From Psococerastis gibbosa (Eukaryota; Arthropoda; Insecta; Psocodea; Psocidae), in contig OZ020487.1 in NCBI GenBank assembly GCA_963971405.1, positions 9,087,344-9,151,343 of the forward strand: DNA of 64,000 bases. The letters are read 5' to 3'. Of the stretch, positions 1-12,300 are shown in pieces; the stretch's first letter is position 1, and every line of letters starts with the position of its first letter. Both the position numbers and the translations under genes were made by a program. The notes below the pieces were generated by a model. It was given only the letters and a program-made list of their open reading frames with translations. It was not told the origin of the DNA and made no database searches.

Positions 1-155
1 TAGGACGAGGCATTAAAATAAGCAAAAAAAAAAAAAAAACTAGCTTGTTCGATTTTATTAATGTATGATTTTGGAAGTATTGGAAAAAGTGTCGTTCATT
101 TCAATGCCGGGTGCAGCAGAACCTATTTGTAATCAGATATAAGTAGTTTTCTTAC

Positions 156-386
156 CAAAGTGACAATTCTTTCCTATGTAACCCGTTCCCACGCAGTCAC
201 AAACCACTTTGTCAACATCTACGGAGCACTTTCCTCCATGCTCACAAGCATCGGGTCTCTTACATGGGTCTACTAACTGACAATTATCAAGTGAAACATC
301 CCCAACAGCGTGGCTAGTTCTTACAACATATCTCGGCTCCAAAAACTCGCCATTTACATAAATTAGACGCATGCATCCAACGAATC
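156..386 (-). CDS. Gene 1 exon: end of laminin-G 3 and EGF-like domain 2
   Basis: 231 bp, phase 1 in and phase 1 out. The acceptor is TTGCTTTTTGCAG and the donor GTAAGA. GFVGCMRLIYVNGEFLEP and VSLDNC carry the closing cysteine pair of laminin-G 3. The EGF follows: DPCKRPDACEHGGKC, then VVCDC and GYIGKNC, six cysteines. The donor at 155 shows that the gene continues to the left of the window. Confidence 0.85.
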
Positions 387-3300
387 CTGCAAAAAGCAAA
401 TCGACATCAGTTAAGAAACTGTTCTCCATGTCATCAGATCTAAAAAAAGGATAAGTAGCCTTGTGAGGCGCCATTACATCGACGTCAATAGTGATAGTAA
501 TGGTGATATTGACGTGATTGACGTGGTAGCAGACATTAGAGACAGTCTAAAAATGTCTGCTACCACGTCAATATCACCATTACTATCACAATTGACGTCG
601 GTGTAATAGGCGTCTATGGTACCGTGTGACTATTTGTTATATTAGAGCTGGGACGATCAGCATCTCTACAGTATATAATTCTGAATTCAGGCATATCCTA
701 TAGCGTTGATCCCATTGTAATTTCCACTGTTCTACAATAAAACTACCTGAATTTTTGTTAGAAGAGAAAATGATAGAAATTTAAATAATGTCTCACCTGA
801 CGGTGATTTCTCTCCACCAGCTGCTATGTATATTTTATCACCCATTTGGAATTGGAGCCCAAACAGATTGGCCTCTTTGTTTTTGTAATCTACACTCAAA
901 CTCAGCTCTCCCTTGGTGTAAGTCAGATGAATAACGTGCCAACTCCCTTTTGGGTCATACTTGACAGATGTCAGATGAGTAACGTTTTTTATGTTGTCTG
1001 GAACCAACTCAAATCGGACTTCTTCGCTCACCGTTCGCAACTGAAGGAAGAATAGAACAGGTTAAAATATTTTCTGGCAATATGTGTTAGATGAACTTTC
1101 GGACGCTTAATGGTGTGCATGGCATGCCAAATTTGTTATTGTGGTGTGCTGACAATTTTCCTCATTTGCATAATAATGATTCACTATGGACAGCTATAGG
1201 TCTATAGATACTAGTAATATACACGAGTGTATACCGTTGCACTTTTGGCCTGCTGTCATCAATAATTGTGCGTCAGTATTAGCCAATCAGAGCGCTAGTT
1301 ACATATCTTTTAGACTACTGATGTGTGGACTCCATGAAGTTATAAAAAACTTCTAACGGCGATTTAAAGAGGAATTCCCAGACAACTCCCCTCTTATACT
1401 ATTGAGAGGAAGAAGAAAAGAGAGAGCGCGGCTGCAAAAAATATGTGATTACGATAAGTGTATTGATATTGATATTGCATTAGGTATAATGTATATAGGC
1501 TTTTAACCATTCGGTACGGTCTTAATTTATTAGGCCAGCGTCCTGTATGGTCGAATAAACCGTAACAATTCTACTGGCATTCAAATGAAAAGTACATCCA
1601 AATGTTCACTTACCACCCAGTAGCCATGTCCTGTAGACGTAGTGACATCACTGTACGCCAAAACTCCCATAGCTCGTGCACTCTTGAAATTGATGGAGAT
1701 GTTTAAGCTCTCGGACTGCCGGTTTTCCCACCAAATATGTGAACTTGGAAAGGGGAAAGTAATCGGTATAACTTCAACATCAGTCTCAAAAAATTCGGGT
1801 TCTAATACTCCAATATAGTGGACTTTTGGGTTACCTCTCTTCAGCTCGTAAATGATGTTTATGTCGTTGTAATAGACGTACTTTAGTGAGCCGGCGAAAT
1901 TGTTGTGTGAAACGAGACCTGTAGGTGATGGAATCATTATAATAAACATGATGTAGTGGACATAAAGGAATACTAGACAATATAATTGTGAATTCTTCAC
2001 TTTTTCTTTAGAATCCCTAAGCAAAACCTGAAGGAGACCTGTAGGTGATGGAATCATTATAATAAACATGATGTAGTGGGCATAAAGGAATACTAGACAA
2101 TATAATTGTGAATTCTTCACTTTTTCTTTAGAATCCCTAAGCAAAACCTGAACGAGACCTGTAGGTGATGGAATCATTATAATAAACATGATGTAGTGGA
2201 CATAAAGGAATACTAGACAATTTAAATGTGAATTCTTCACTTTTTCTTTAAAATCCCTAAGCGAATCCTGAACGAGACCTGTAGGTGATGGAATCATTAT
2301 AATAAGCATGATGTAGTGGACATAAAGGAATACTAGACAATACAATTGTGAATTCTTCACTTTTTCTTTAAAATCTCTAAGCAAAACCTGAACGAGACCT
2401 GTAGGTGAAGGAATCATGGACATACTGGAATACTACACAATATATAGGCCTATGGTACATCAACTACCAGTGCAAAATTATATATGCCTTCATGTATACA
2501 CGTACCTATCTTCTTGCCAAGTTCTGGACCTCCTCCAATATAGATCTCTGGATCAATATACAGATGGTGGTGATCCCCGGGTGCGTCTAATAGTTTCGCC
2601 TCATTATTGAGTATCACCAGAATTTCTGGGCCTCTGTGAGATATGGTGAGATTATTCCATTGATTGTTGGTGACTCTTGTGCCGAGACTGGCCACAACAG
2701 GCCCATCACCAAAGTCAATATCTAAGATGACACTGCTGTCTTTAATGGAAGCTGCAATATGGTGATGTTTACCAGCCCATTCCCCGCTGGCGTAGAAAAG
2801 AGCAGAATCGTCGTATCGGGTCTGAAAGATGATTATATGTAAGTGGACAGCTGATTAAGTTTGCGTTAAGACAGCTTTAAGCATTATTCGTTAATTAAGA
2901 AAGCGTAAATTAAGCTATAGTGGGAAAGGCACAACAGTTGAGCTGTTTTTTCGTTATTTTCTTCATTTTCACGCTTAAGTACTCCAGTATAAGTTTGATT
3001 AAGTTTCCGTTAAGACAGCATTAAACGTTAATCTTTAATAAAGACAGCATTAAGCAAACGAAAGTGATTGGAATGGTACAATAGTTGAGCTGTTTTTACG
3101 TTACTTTCTTCCTTTTTACGCATAGGTACTCAAGTATAAATGCCCGTAATACTGTAGGTACCTAAAATATAGGTCTATATCAATCTCAGGAATAAAATTA
3201 CCATAAAAAACAAGCTGATTCTGTTCTCACTGGAATGAACGCGATCACGCCAATCATAAACTCGGTAGGAGACAAATGATGACCCCCTTAAGGTAAGAAC

Positions 3301-6300
3301 GGTTGCAGCTAGAATCAAAACAAATATATTTATATACATGGTATGGATTGTGGCAATTGCGTTTGTCAATAGTACCTAGTGGCGAAAGGAGTACCTAATT
3401 TATTCATTGATACAACAATTTAGGTTTTATTCAAGATATTGTCAGCCTTTGGCCTTCAGGAATCGTAGATTTGACACTACCTGATGGTATGACAAATGGG
3501 GAGACTAGGTTCGGGTGCAGGAGGGCAGGGACGGATCCAGCCCATTTTTTTTGGGGGGGGGGTAGCTGAGGGTCAAAATAGGAAAAACTTATGTAGGATC
3601 GACTAAATTTGAGCGTAATAACTTAATTTACAATAGATTTACCAAATTTTGGGGGGGGGGGCAGCTACCTCCCCTACCCCCCCCCCCGTATCAGTCCTTG
3701 CAGGAGGGATTGACGGTGGTGGTAAGAAGAAAGGGGGGGGGAGTGGGTGGGTTAGGCCGGTTAGGGTTGTTTAAAAACAAATCTAAATGCCGGTGGCTAT
3801 TGTTTGTACAATATATAGTACATCACCAGTAACTAGTTTGTATTAATAGACTCATGAAGATAATGAAAATATTGTGCGACAGGTAGGTAGCCACTAGCCA
3901 AGGGTAATGAAAATACAAAAGGTACGAAAGCCTTTTGTAGTAGTTTTGTATGTGCAGCAACAGCCAACAGCTGAAATTGTAAAGAAAGGGATTCTTACGA
4001 ATCGCATTACTCTTTATTATTCAAATGCCTTGATTTTGATAAAGCTGCAGAAACCGTTTGTCGCAGATTTGGTAAAATGGCGCGAAAATAGTTTTGAAAA
4101 GTTTAGTAAGTCTTGTAGAGTTATGTGTCATTTTTTCCGAACCAAAATGTGATATTGTGTTATAGGATTGAATGTACATGTACAATACAAGTACATTGTT
4201 ATTGTATTATTCTATTATTGTACGTTATAGCATTATAATACGTAGTGACACTGAAGATGTTGACCGCAGTTGTTGACGAAGCGTTTGGAAGACTACTTTC
4301 AAATCAACCACGGCCTATTAGCCCGGATTCTTCTGTCCCCTTATTATAATAGCCCTGTTAAATTACATTAATACAGGCAACTTACTGTACACATCGCATT
4401 GTTCGCCTTCATATAAAGTACCGAAGCAATCACATGTCAAACTGTTGTAGTGGTTCACGCAGCGACTACCTACAAAACACAGGTTGGCACGGGTCCGACA
4501 CCTGAATGAAAAAAAAAGAGAAAAAAACAATTTAAAATATGGCGGGTTTCAATTGTATCTAAAGTTTCCAGCCATTCGCCATTCGCTTCATCATTCATTC
4601 TTCAATAAACATAATAGTCTCCTTAGTAACTGTGTAAAACTTGCAGTCACTCATTGTTAAAATTAACTTTGTATAGTTTTACGAATAAAATTAAATTAAA
4701 AATTCACAACCGGTTTCGGCTCACGCCATCGTCAAGTGCGATTGAAAACATGCCGTGAGCCGAAACTGGTTGTGAATTTTAAATTTAATTTTTTTCGTAA
4801 AACTATACAAAGTTAATTTTAACAATGAGTGATAGCTCTTCAATGTTGGTTTTGTGGCCGACCCTGGCCTCAATGCTGTGCACCTACATTTCGCACTTAT
4901 TTTCTTCAATTAGGTATTTTAGTTCTAAATTACAATCAAGGGCGAATCTAGCGGAAAATTTAGGGGGGGGGGGTCACAAATTGTAAGTAAGTTTGAAAGG
5001 TAATTTTTTTGCTGAATATGTGAGTTTTATTCAATTTTTTTACTATAATAATAATAATAATAAATCCGTGTAATTTCTTTACATTTTTTCTCGGTACATA
5101 TATAAAGTAGTGCCCCCTCATGCTATGGGCGTGCGAGGGTAGCACTATCATATGGATTCACTGATTTAGGGGGGGGGCAAGACCCCCTGACCCCCCTGTG
5201 GATTCGCCATTGATTACAATACAGATGGAAAGACAAACCCATACAGACAGGCTCCGACCTTGGGATTTCGCCGCCCTGGGCAACAATTCTTCCAGCGCCC
5301 TCTATCCCATCAAAACTGATGCGGAAGGAAATTGTAATTGTATGCTGAGGCATGCTTACCATTGTACCATTGCTAGACATTGTGACAAACGCTAGCTTGA
5401 CTTAACCAAGTACAGGAACAAGTCTGTGCTTTCAGTAAGGCGCATATTCCACCGACCGGCTAGGGCTAAATACAAATACGGTGACGTGGTACCAGACATT
5501 CAAGACTTAGGCGGGGTTTCCATCGACCTCACATTGCAGAATGCAAATGACATTGACAGAAATGTTTGTTTTTCTTTTTTTAGAAATCGTTTGAAATGCT
5601 TGTAATTAACATATCCCATGACGCCATTTTTTAATTTTAGTTTGTTTGTTTGTGATTTTACTCAATGATCATTGATCAATTTTAACTATGGCATAGAGTA
5701 AAACAAACATTTCCGTTAATGTCATTTGCATTCTGCAATGCGAGGTCGGTGGAAACCCCGCCTAAGTCTTGAATGTCTGTTACCACGTCACCGTATTTTT
5801 ATTTAGCCCTAGCCGGTCGGTGGAATAAGCGCCTAACTAATAATGTTAATTTAAGTACAAGAACAGCGGCATTAAACTAGCTTGACCCTGATGGATTTAT
5901 CTGGAAGCACGAGCTTTGAGCTCCTCGGCTGATCTCTACAAATTAATCCTTTTAAATCCCTGCCCGGCACCTGATTGCAATTTACTGTCAACTCTAACGC
6001 TTTTCCTATGTCTCCCTGCAAAACCCTTTACTTTGGTACTGAATCTTAAATATAAATGTCTCGCCTAATAGGTAGGGTGCGACTAGCGCATGTGTAGTTA
6101 GCGCACGTCTAGTTAGAGCACGTGTAGTTAGCGCGCTTGCAGATGGTGCCCGAATTGTCACTTCGCGTCGCGTACGACACAGTCTGAACTACATATGTAT
6201 GCAATGCAAGACAGGCGAGAAAAATATACAATAAAGGTTAATAAAAGTATTAACAACATTCAGTATACAGCGCCGCATGAAATCTTGCAATGCTTAGCAT

Positions 6301-9300
6301 CTCTCTCCTTTGTAAACAAATTTGGCTGGATGTGACAGGTAGGTCCTATATACGAAGAATTAGTAGAATTCGTAGAATCGGTCGTGATCAATCTGAAGGT
6401 TGTCCACCACTGGCGCCCTATTGCCTAGGGGTGCCAAATTGGGCAAAAAATAGTCGACATGCATATGACATAACATATAAATTAAAAGATAAGATTAATT
6501 AAACATTTTAAGTATAACCTCCCCCCAGACCTCCTGACCCCCGTTCAGTCCTCGTGAAAGTTTGGGCGCCTGGGCAGAGGACACTAAGGTCATTTCCCCT
6601 TATTTAAAAGCTGCTTACGTCCATCAATGTTAAGAACAAAGGGTTTCCCACTTTGCCTACATTTTGTTAAAGTGGGGAGGGATGCCAATTGATAAAGCGC
6701 CTGCTCATGAATTTATCTTTACGCCACTGGGTCGCCACTGGGGACCGCGTTTAACCAAACTGGGATTGCTAGGAAATCGTCAGAACGTGCAAACTATTTA
6801 GCAGGTCTGATAGCAGTGGCGGATTCACGGAGGGGGTCATGACCCCCTTCATGCGCGCTGAAGGGTGCCAAAATGGGACAAATTTAGTAATCATAACTAG
6901 CCTATTTCCTAATAAACAAACCTCTGGCAGGGCAACCAGCTAGGTTGCCGTTGACGAGACTATAATGTTGGTTGTTAAGTTAAAATAGTTAAAATTGCTT
7001 GGACACGTAAAATTAATTTTAAAAAAATGTTATAAAAAATAGGCTACCTACCGGAAAGCAGTCTAACTTTGTTAGCAAATGGCGCCAATTTTGGCCATAA
7101 CCCCCGTCAAATAAAAAGCTGGATCTGCCACTGTCTGATAGGAATTGCAGAGGGTGCGTGGTTGTTCAGCAGTTACGATGGGGGGGGGGCAGATAACCTC
7201 GTTAATGAATATCAAAACCCAGCTAATAATAAAAAATATTCATGGCGTTAATAACATAAAAATCACCAAACGCAAATAATGTTTTTCGAGCAATCTCACA
7301 AAATGCTTTTTTTTAATGCCGGTAGCGTGAAATAAGTGAATTAACCCTTTTGCCCAGTGAAAATGTTCATGCCTGAGTAGAAGCTTGAAATGTGAAGAGT
7401 CTTGTAAAAAGCCAGCTCTAACCACACACAGTACATTCCTAAAGCGGTCAGTGTGAAAAGGGAGAGATTTAAACTTCCCACCGTTATTTCTATTCAGACC
7501 CAAATTGCTCGTATTTTGGATACTGCGAACCTTACTTTGGGGCCTTTAACGTTAATCCTGCAACCTATTCTGTTTTTTATTTATTATTAAGTGTAACTTC
7601 TAACGGGAGGGTTAAGCAAACTATGGATTTCGATTAAATTAGGCATGTAGGTTTATAGAAATCAAATCTCAAGATTAAATTTTCTGTTTTGGGCTCTCTC
7701 TATTTTTCTTTACATTGAATGGGTAGGAGGCATCGAGCTCTATCGAAGAATAATTTACCATAAATTGAGCTTCTGCATCTCTATCACGAACATAGAAGCG
7801 ATGTGGTAGGTCATTCGTCAATGCGGTTTAGACGCTTCATCCCTATATATAAAGCAGAAAATGGAAGACAACTTACAAATCTGTGCACCCTTCACGAACA
7901 TTCTCATGTTTTGATGCAATTAAAGGCCGGACGGGGAGAAGTTCAAACGCAGCTTTCCCTGCGCGTAAGATTACCCCTCGAATACAACCAACGAAGCTCT
8001 CAATGATGTATTTCACACCGTGTAGCTTCTCTTCAGGACTGAGACCTCCGATGAGAACTACAGACGTAAGGTCTTCAGAAACTCCGTAGTTGTTGGCAAC
8101 GCTGAGCCCATGAATATGGGACTCAACGGACTTGTCGTTGACGCGCGCGTACAAACGGGCGTTGTGGACGTCGATACGAACTGTGACCGAGTGCCACGTG
8201 TCCCGGTTCAAGCCTGTGAATAGTCGTTAATAGATCAGAAACGGTTTGGGCTAAGCGTTTAGTTAATTGAAGCTTTGACAGTGAGACACTGATCAGAACG
8301 TTTAGATGGACGTTTGATGATTGACATTGAACATAGAGTCAGACTCTTCCTGAATGTCATTGTGGCAGTTGTCTGTCTCTTTGTCATACGAGTATACTTA
8401 AAACCCTAAGGACAGATTTTGAAAGACTTGTGAGAAATACAATGAAAATGTCATTGCATGATATGCAAGAATAAAACCATTGCGAAGGAACATAGCTAGT
8501 AGGTAGCTAAGCTATGCTTTTCTAATGTTCTTAAGGACTGTGATAACTAAGATGAAAAACGAGGAAGTCGTATAGAGTTATCTTCTCTTTGTTTTACAGT
8601 ATGTATGTTCGCATCAGGGTGGTAACTCATAACTTAATTAATTGAGGGAATAGCAAATACTTCGCCCATGCACTTTAAAAAGGAACTGATTAAAGAGAAC
8701 CCTGCGGGGTGAACTAGCCTAATTGAATAAAGCGGTTGTGAGTTTGAACATACCATAGATCATTTTTAGGGTCAAACGTTAATACTAGTACCTAACTGGA
8801 AATATTATCTCACTCAAAAAATACGCACCTTCCCCCACAATGACCGAAGTGGAGTGTTTTCCAAACACATGCACGACCTTTAGTTGACCTTTTTCCACGA
8901 TGACATAAAGAGCATAAGGACTCAGCTGCTCCGGCCTGTCTTTGATACCGTGATACACGAGAAGACCGTGGGGTAACTTTGTACGGAATTGGAATGAAAT
9001 TTCTCGACACAGCCTGAAAAGTGAAAGAAATAAATATTCTCATTCTTAAGGTACAATCAATGTGGAAGCCTACTGTCATTGTAAATGTTTAGGAACTCAC
9101 TGGTTCAGCGGTGTTGAATTTTTGCCTAACCATGACGTCATATGAAGTGACGTTAAGGGTTAAAGCGTTCCTTAAACTACATAAGAATTCAAAGTCATAT
9201 GAAGTGAATTTAAGGGTTAAAGCGTTCCTTAAACTACATAAGAATTCAATGTCATATGAAGTGAAGTTAAGGGTTAAAGCGTTCCTTAAACTACATAAGA

Positions 9301-12300
9301 ATTCAAAGTAAGAAGGTCTGAGTGATGGGCTTTACGAAAGTGTGAGGAAAATATGATTCACACAATAGAAATACGAATGATAAGAAGATGGTGCGGTGTA
9401 AAGCTGAGAGGCCAATGTAGAAACCAAGATATAAGGCATGAGATGAGAACACGTGGCGTACTAGACTAGACAACTAGAGAAACTAAGAGAAAAGAAGCTG
9501 AACTGGTGGGGACACTACTACGTAAAGACGAAAACCACTTAGTCAAAAGAGTAACGAACCGGGAGATACAAGGAAGAAGACCACCAGGGACTTCTCCGGA
9601 GATATGAGAAGTTTGGGGCCCTCAACCGAGAACGCATAGAACAGGACTGTGTGGAAACGCTGCTGTCGTGCCGCAGACCCTCCATGAGGATAAGGCGTAG
9701 GCCTAGTAAAAGTAAGTAAAGTATTTATTGTACCTGAGTTGAAAATGTGGAATTTGAGCACCGTCTAGCTGTATAAAAGCATTCGTTTGGGCGAACATAA
9801 AGGTTTTTTCATGGCCGGTACTTCTGAAGGTCAGCTCTTCACCCCTTTCTTCAACCGGCACTGCATCCGAACCTTTGCCAATCAGTTTTTTGCTCCTCTG
9901 ATCCGGTTTTAGGGCAAGGTATTGCTTACGAATATTTGGAGGGAGAGTGTCTGAAAGAAATCCGATATGTTGGCTTATTTAATTCCAGTAGTTCTAGACA
10001 GAAATAGCCTAATTGTGTTAGGGCGGTAAGCATGCGCCGAGCGCAGGACTGATATATTATATTCTTAAAGTGATGCTTGCGAAGATTACGTTATACAGTA
10101 GAACGATCACTTCCTTGATTTCCTCAGATTTCTTAATAATTTAACTTGTCAACGGTAGAAACAGAAGATGATATAGTTGCACTGTGTTTACATACGGCTA
10201 TTCTTTTCATGTCTTGGTCGGGAAGTCACCATAACACGGCTGCTACTGCTGTCTGTGATTTAACCTAAGGCCCGGTACACACAATCGCAATTTGCTGACG
10301 TCTTCTCCATTGTAGCCATATGGCTAGCAGAAGATTTCTTGTCGATTTATCGACGATTTCGGAAGATGGAGCGACGCCGACCGCAGTACAAAAGTGCTGG
10401 GTTTCCCCTGGCATGCCAGATCATATAAATTACCTGAATTAGTCTCGGTGGTTTTGCACTGATCTTCCGCCAATCCTTACAATGGAAAAGACGTCTGCAA
10501 ATCGAGACTGGCAGAATCATCCGTAAGTATCGGGCCTTAGGCGGAGTTTCTACCGACCTCTCATTGCAGAATGCAAATGACATTGACGGAAATTTTTGTT
10601 TTACTCTACCCCATAGTTAAAATTGACCAATGATCATAGAGTAAAATCACAAACAAACAAACTAAAATTAAAAATTGGCGTCATGGGAAATGTTAAGTAC
10701 AAACATTTTAATAGATTTCTATAAGAAGACCAATTCAAATTTCCGTCAATGTCATTTGCATTCTGCAATGAGAGGTCGGTGGAATACCCGCCTAAGTCTT
10801 GAATGTCTGCTACCACGTCAATGTCTTTGCATTCTACAATGAGAGGTCGGTGGAAACCCCGCCTTAGATCTGACTGTCAGCTGTCGTCTTTACGTTCATA
10901 CTTACTGGTTGCTCCTCCTACGCAGAAATGCATACACTCGACCTTGGAATTAAAGCGATTATTGTTGCCCATGCAGCCGCCATAGACGAACGTTTCGCAC
11001 TGGCCTGTCGTGGTGTTGAAGTACCATTTATGCACAAAAGACTTGCAAGCACCGCGGTAAGGCATCATGCTGCATGCAGCTGAACAAATCAAAGCAGTTG
11101 TGCAAAAGAGGCTACAAATGCATCAAAAACTGGTAGAAATATATAGTATACAGTGAAAAAGCTTTAGGAATGCGTACAATACAATATTATTGGAAATAAA
11201 TTTTTTTCTACTCGCATTGAAACTGAAGCAATTTTATTTAAAGCAATATTCGATTATTCGACTAGCGAATTCCATTGAATTCCATTATTTCGCATTTACA
11301 TGTACTGTATGCATGCTTTTCGGCCTATACCAAGAAATGATATTATATGGGATAGGAATGCTGAAGCAATCCGTCTTATACAAGGCCGTAGCCAGGATAT
11401 TTTTCGGGGGGGGGGGTCGAACCCCATAAACCCCCCCCCCCCTTGGCTACTTGGCTACGGCCTTGATCTCATATAACTCCCTAAGCAACAGTTATTTGTC
11501 TTAATATACGGTATACAAGTATTACAGTATATGTGTAGGGATTTGGCACTGCTGCATATATAGCTGTATTTTTGACTGTATTTTTGTATCGTACGATATA
11601 TGATGGCGGAGGCCTTCCATGAACTCACTAATCACAAACGACAGAACATGAAATTAATATTTATAATTAGTGTGTACTACTCATCACCCCCCCTTATTTT
11701 CTCTTAGGCCTACAACAATTTTTTACAAATCGGCATTCTTTATTTCTAGCTTGCCTAACATGGGCCTAATAATAATAATTTCTTCTTCTTCTTCTTCGGC
11801 AGGTACTCCCCTGCGCCGAAGGAATATATTTATAAATTAACAATTATACCCTTATAATACAAATAACCTGTGGGCCCCCAAGTTAATCAACTTGTCGGGG
11901 GCTCGCACAGTAAACGCTGTAGATGATGCAACATGTTTTCTATTTATAATAATAATAATAATAATAATGTCATGAAGGACGTTTTTTTTTTTTTTTGAAT
12001 CTATAGGCCTATTTATAGTAGCCCATAGGTCCTTTGTCCAATGCCAACGACCTCATGGATTTCGAACATTATGTATATTGTTTTCGTAAGAATTTTGGGC
12101 CGTTGGCAAACTGGTATAAGTTCTCGGGGTCAATGCAGTGTAACAGGTGGAAGCAAGTTCAACTCTTTCTTACCTTTTTTATTATTTTTATTATTAATCA
12201 TAACGCAACGCCCTTTGGGGCTTACGCGTTGTATTTTTATGTGTACCTAGTACTAGTACAATGTTGTATTTTTGAATAGGGTTGGTGTGGTGTCCACTAT

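Noticed and set aside
1581-2423. A 280-residue open frame with four 40-residue repeats, tempting as a repeat protein.
   Set aside because: It is the 120-bp intron array running into a real laminin-G exon. The exon start is set by a splice site and by the phase of the exon before it; the repeat part is reported as a finding, not as a gene.
8810-9079. An 89-residue open frame over the laminin-G 1 exon.
   Set aside because: Wrong frame. The frame forced by the flanking exons gives an obvious laminin-G sequence.
9137-9307. CRISPR-like repeats (also considered at 12442 and 21275).
   Set aside because: Units are contiguous without unique spacers and lie in introns of an animal gene.
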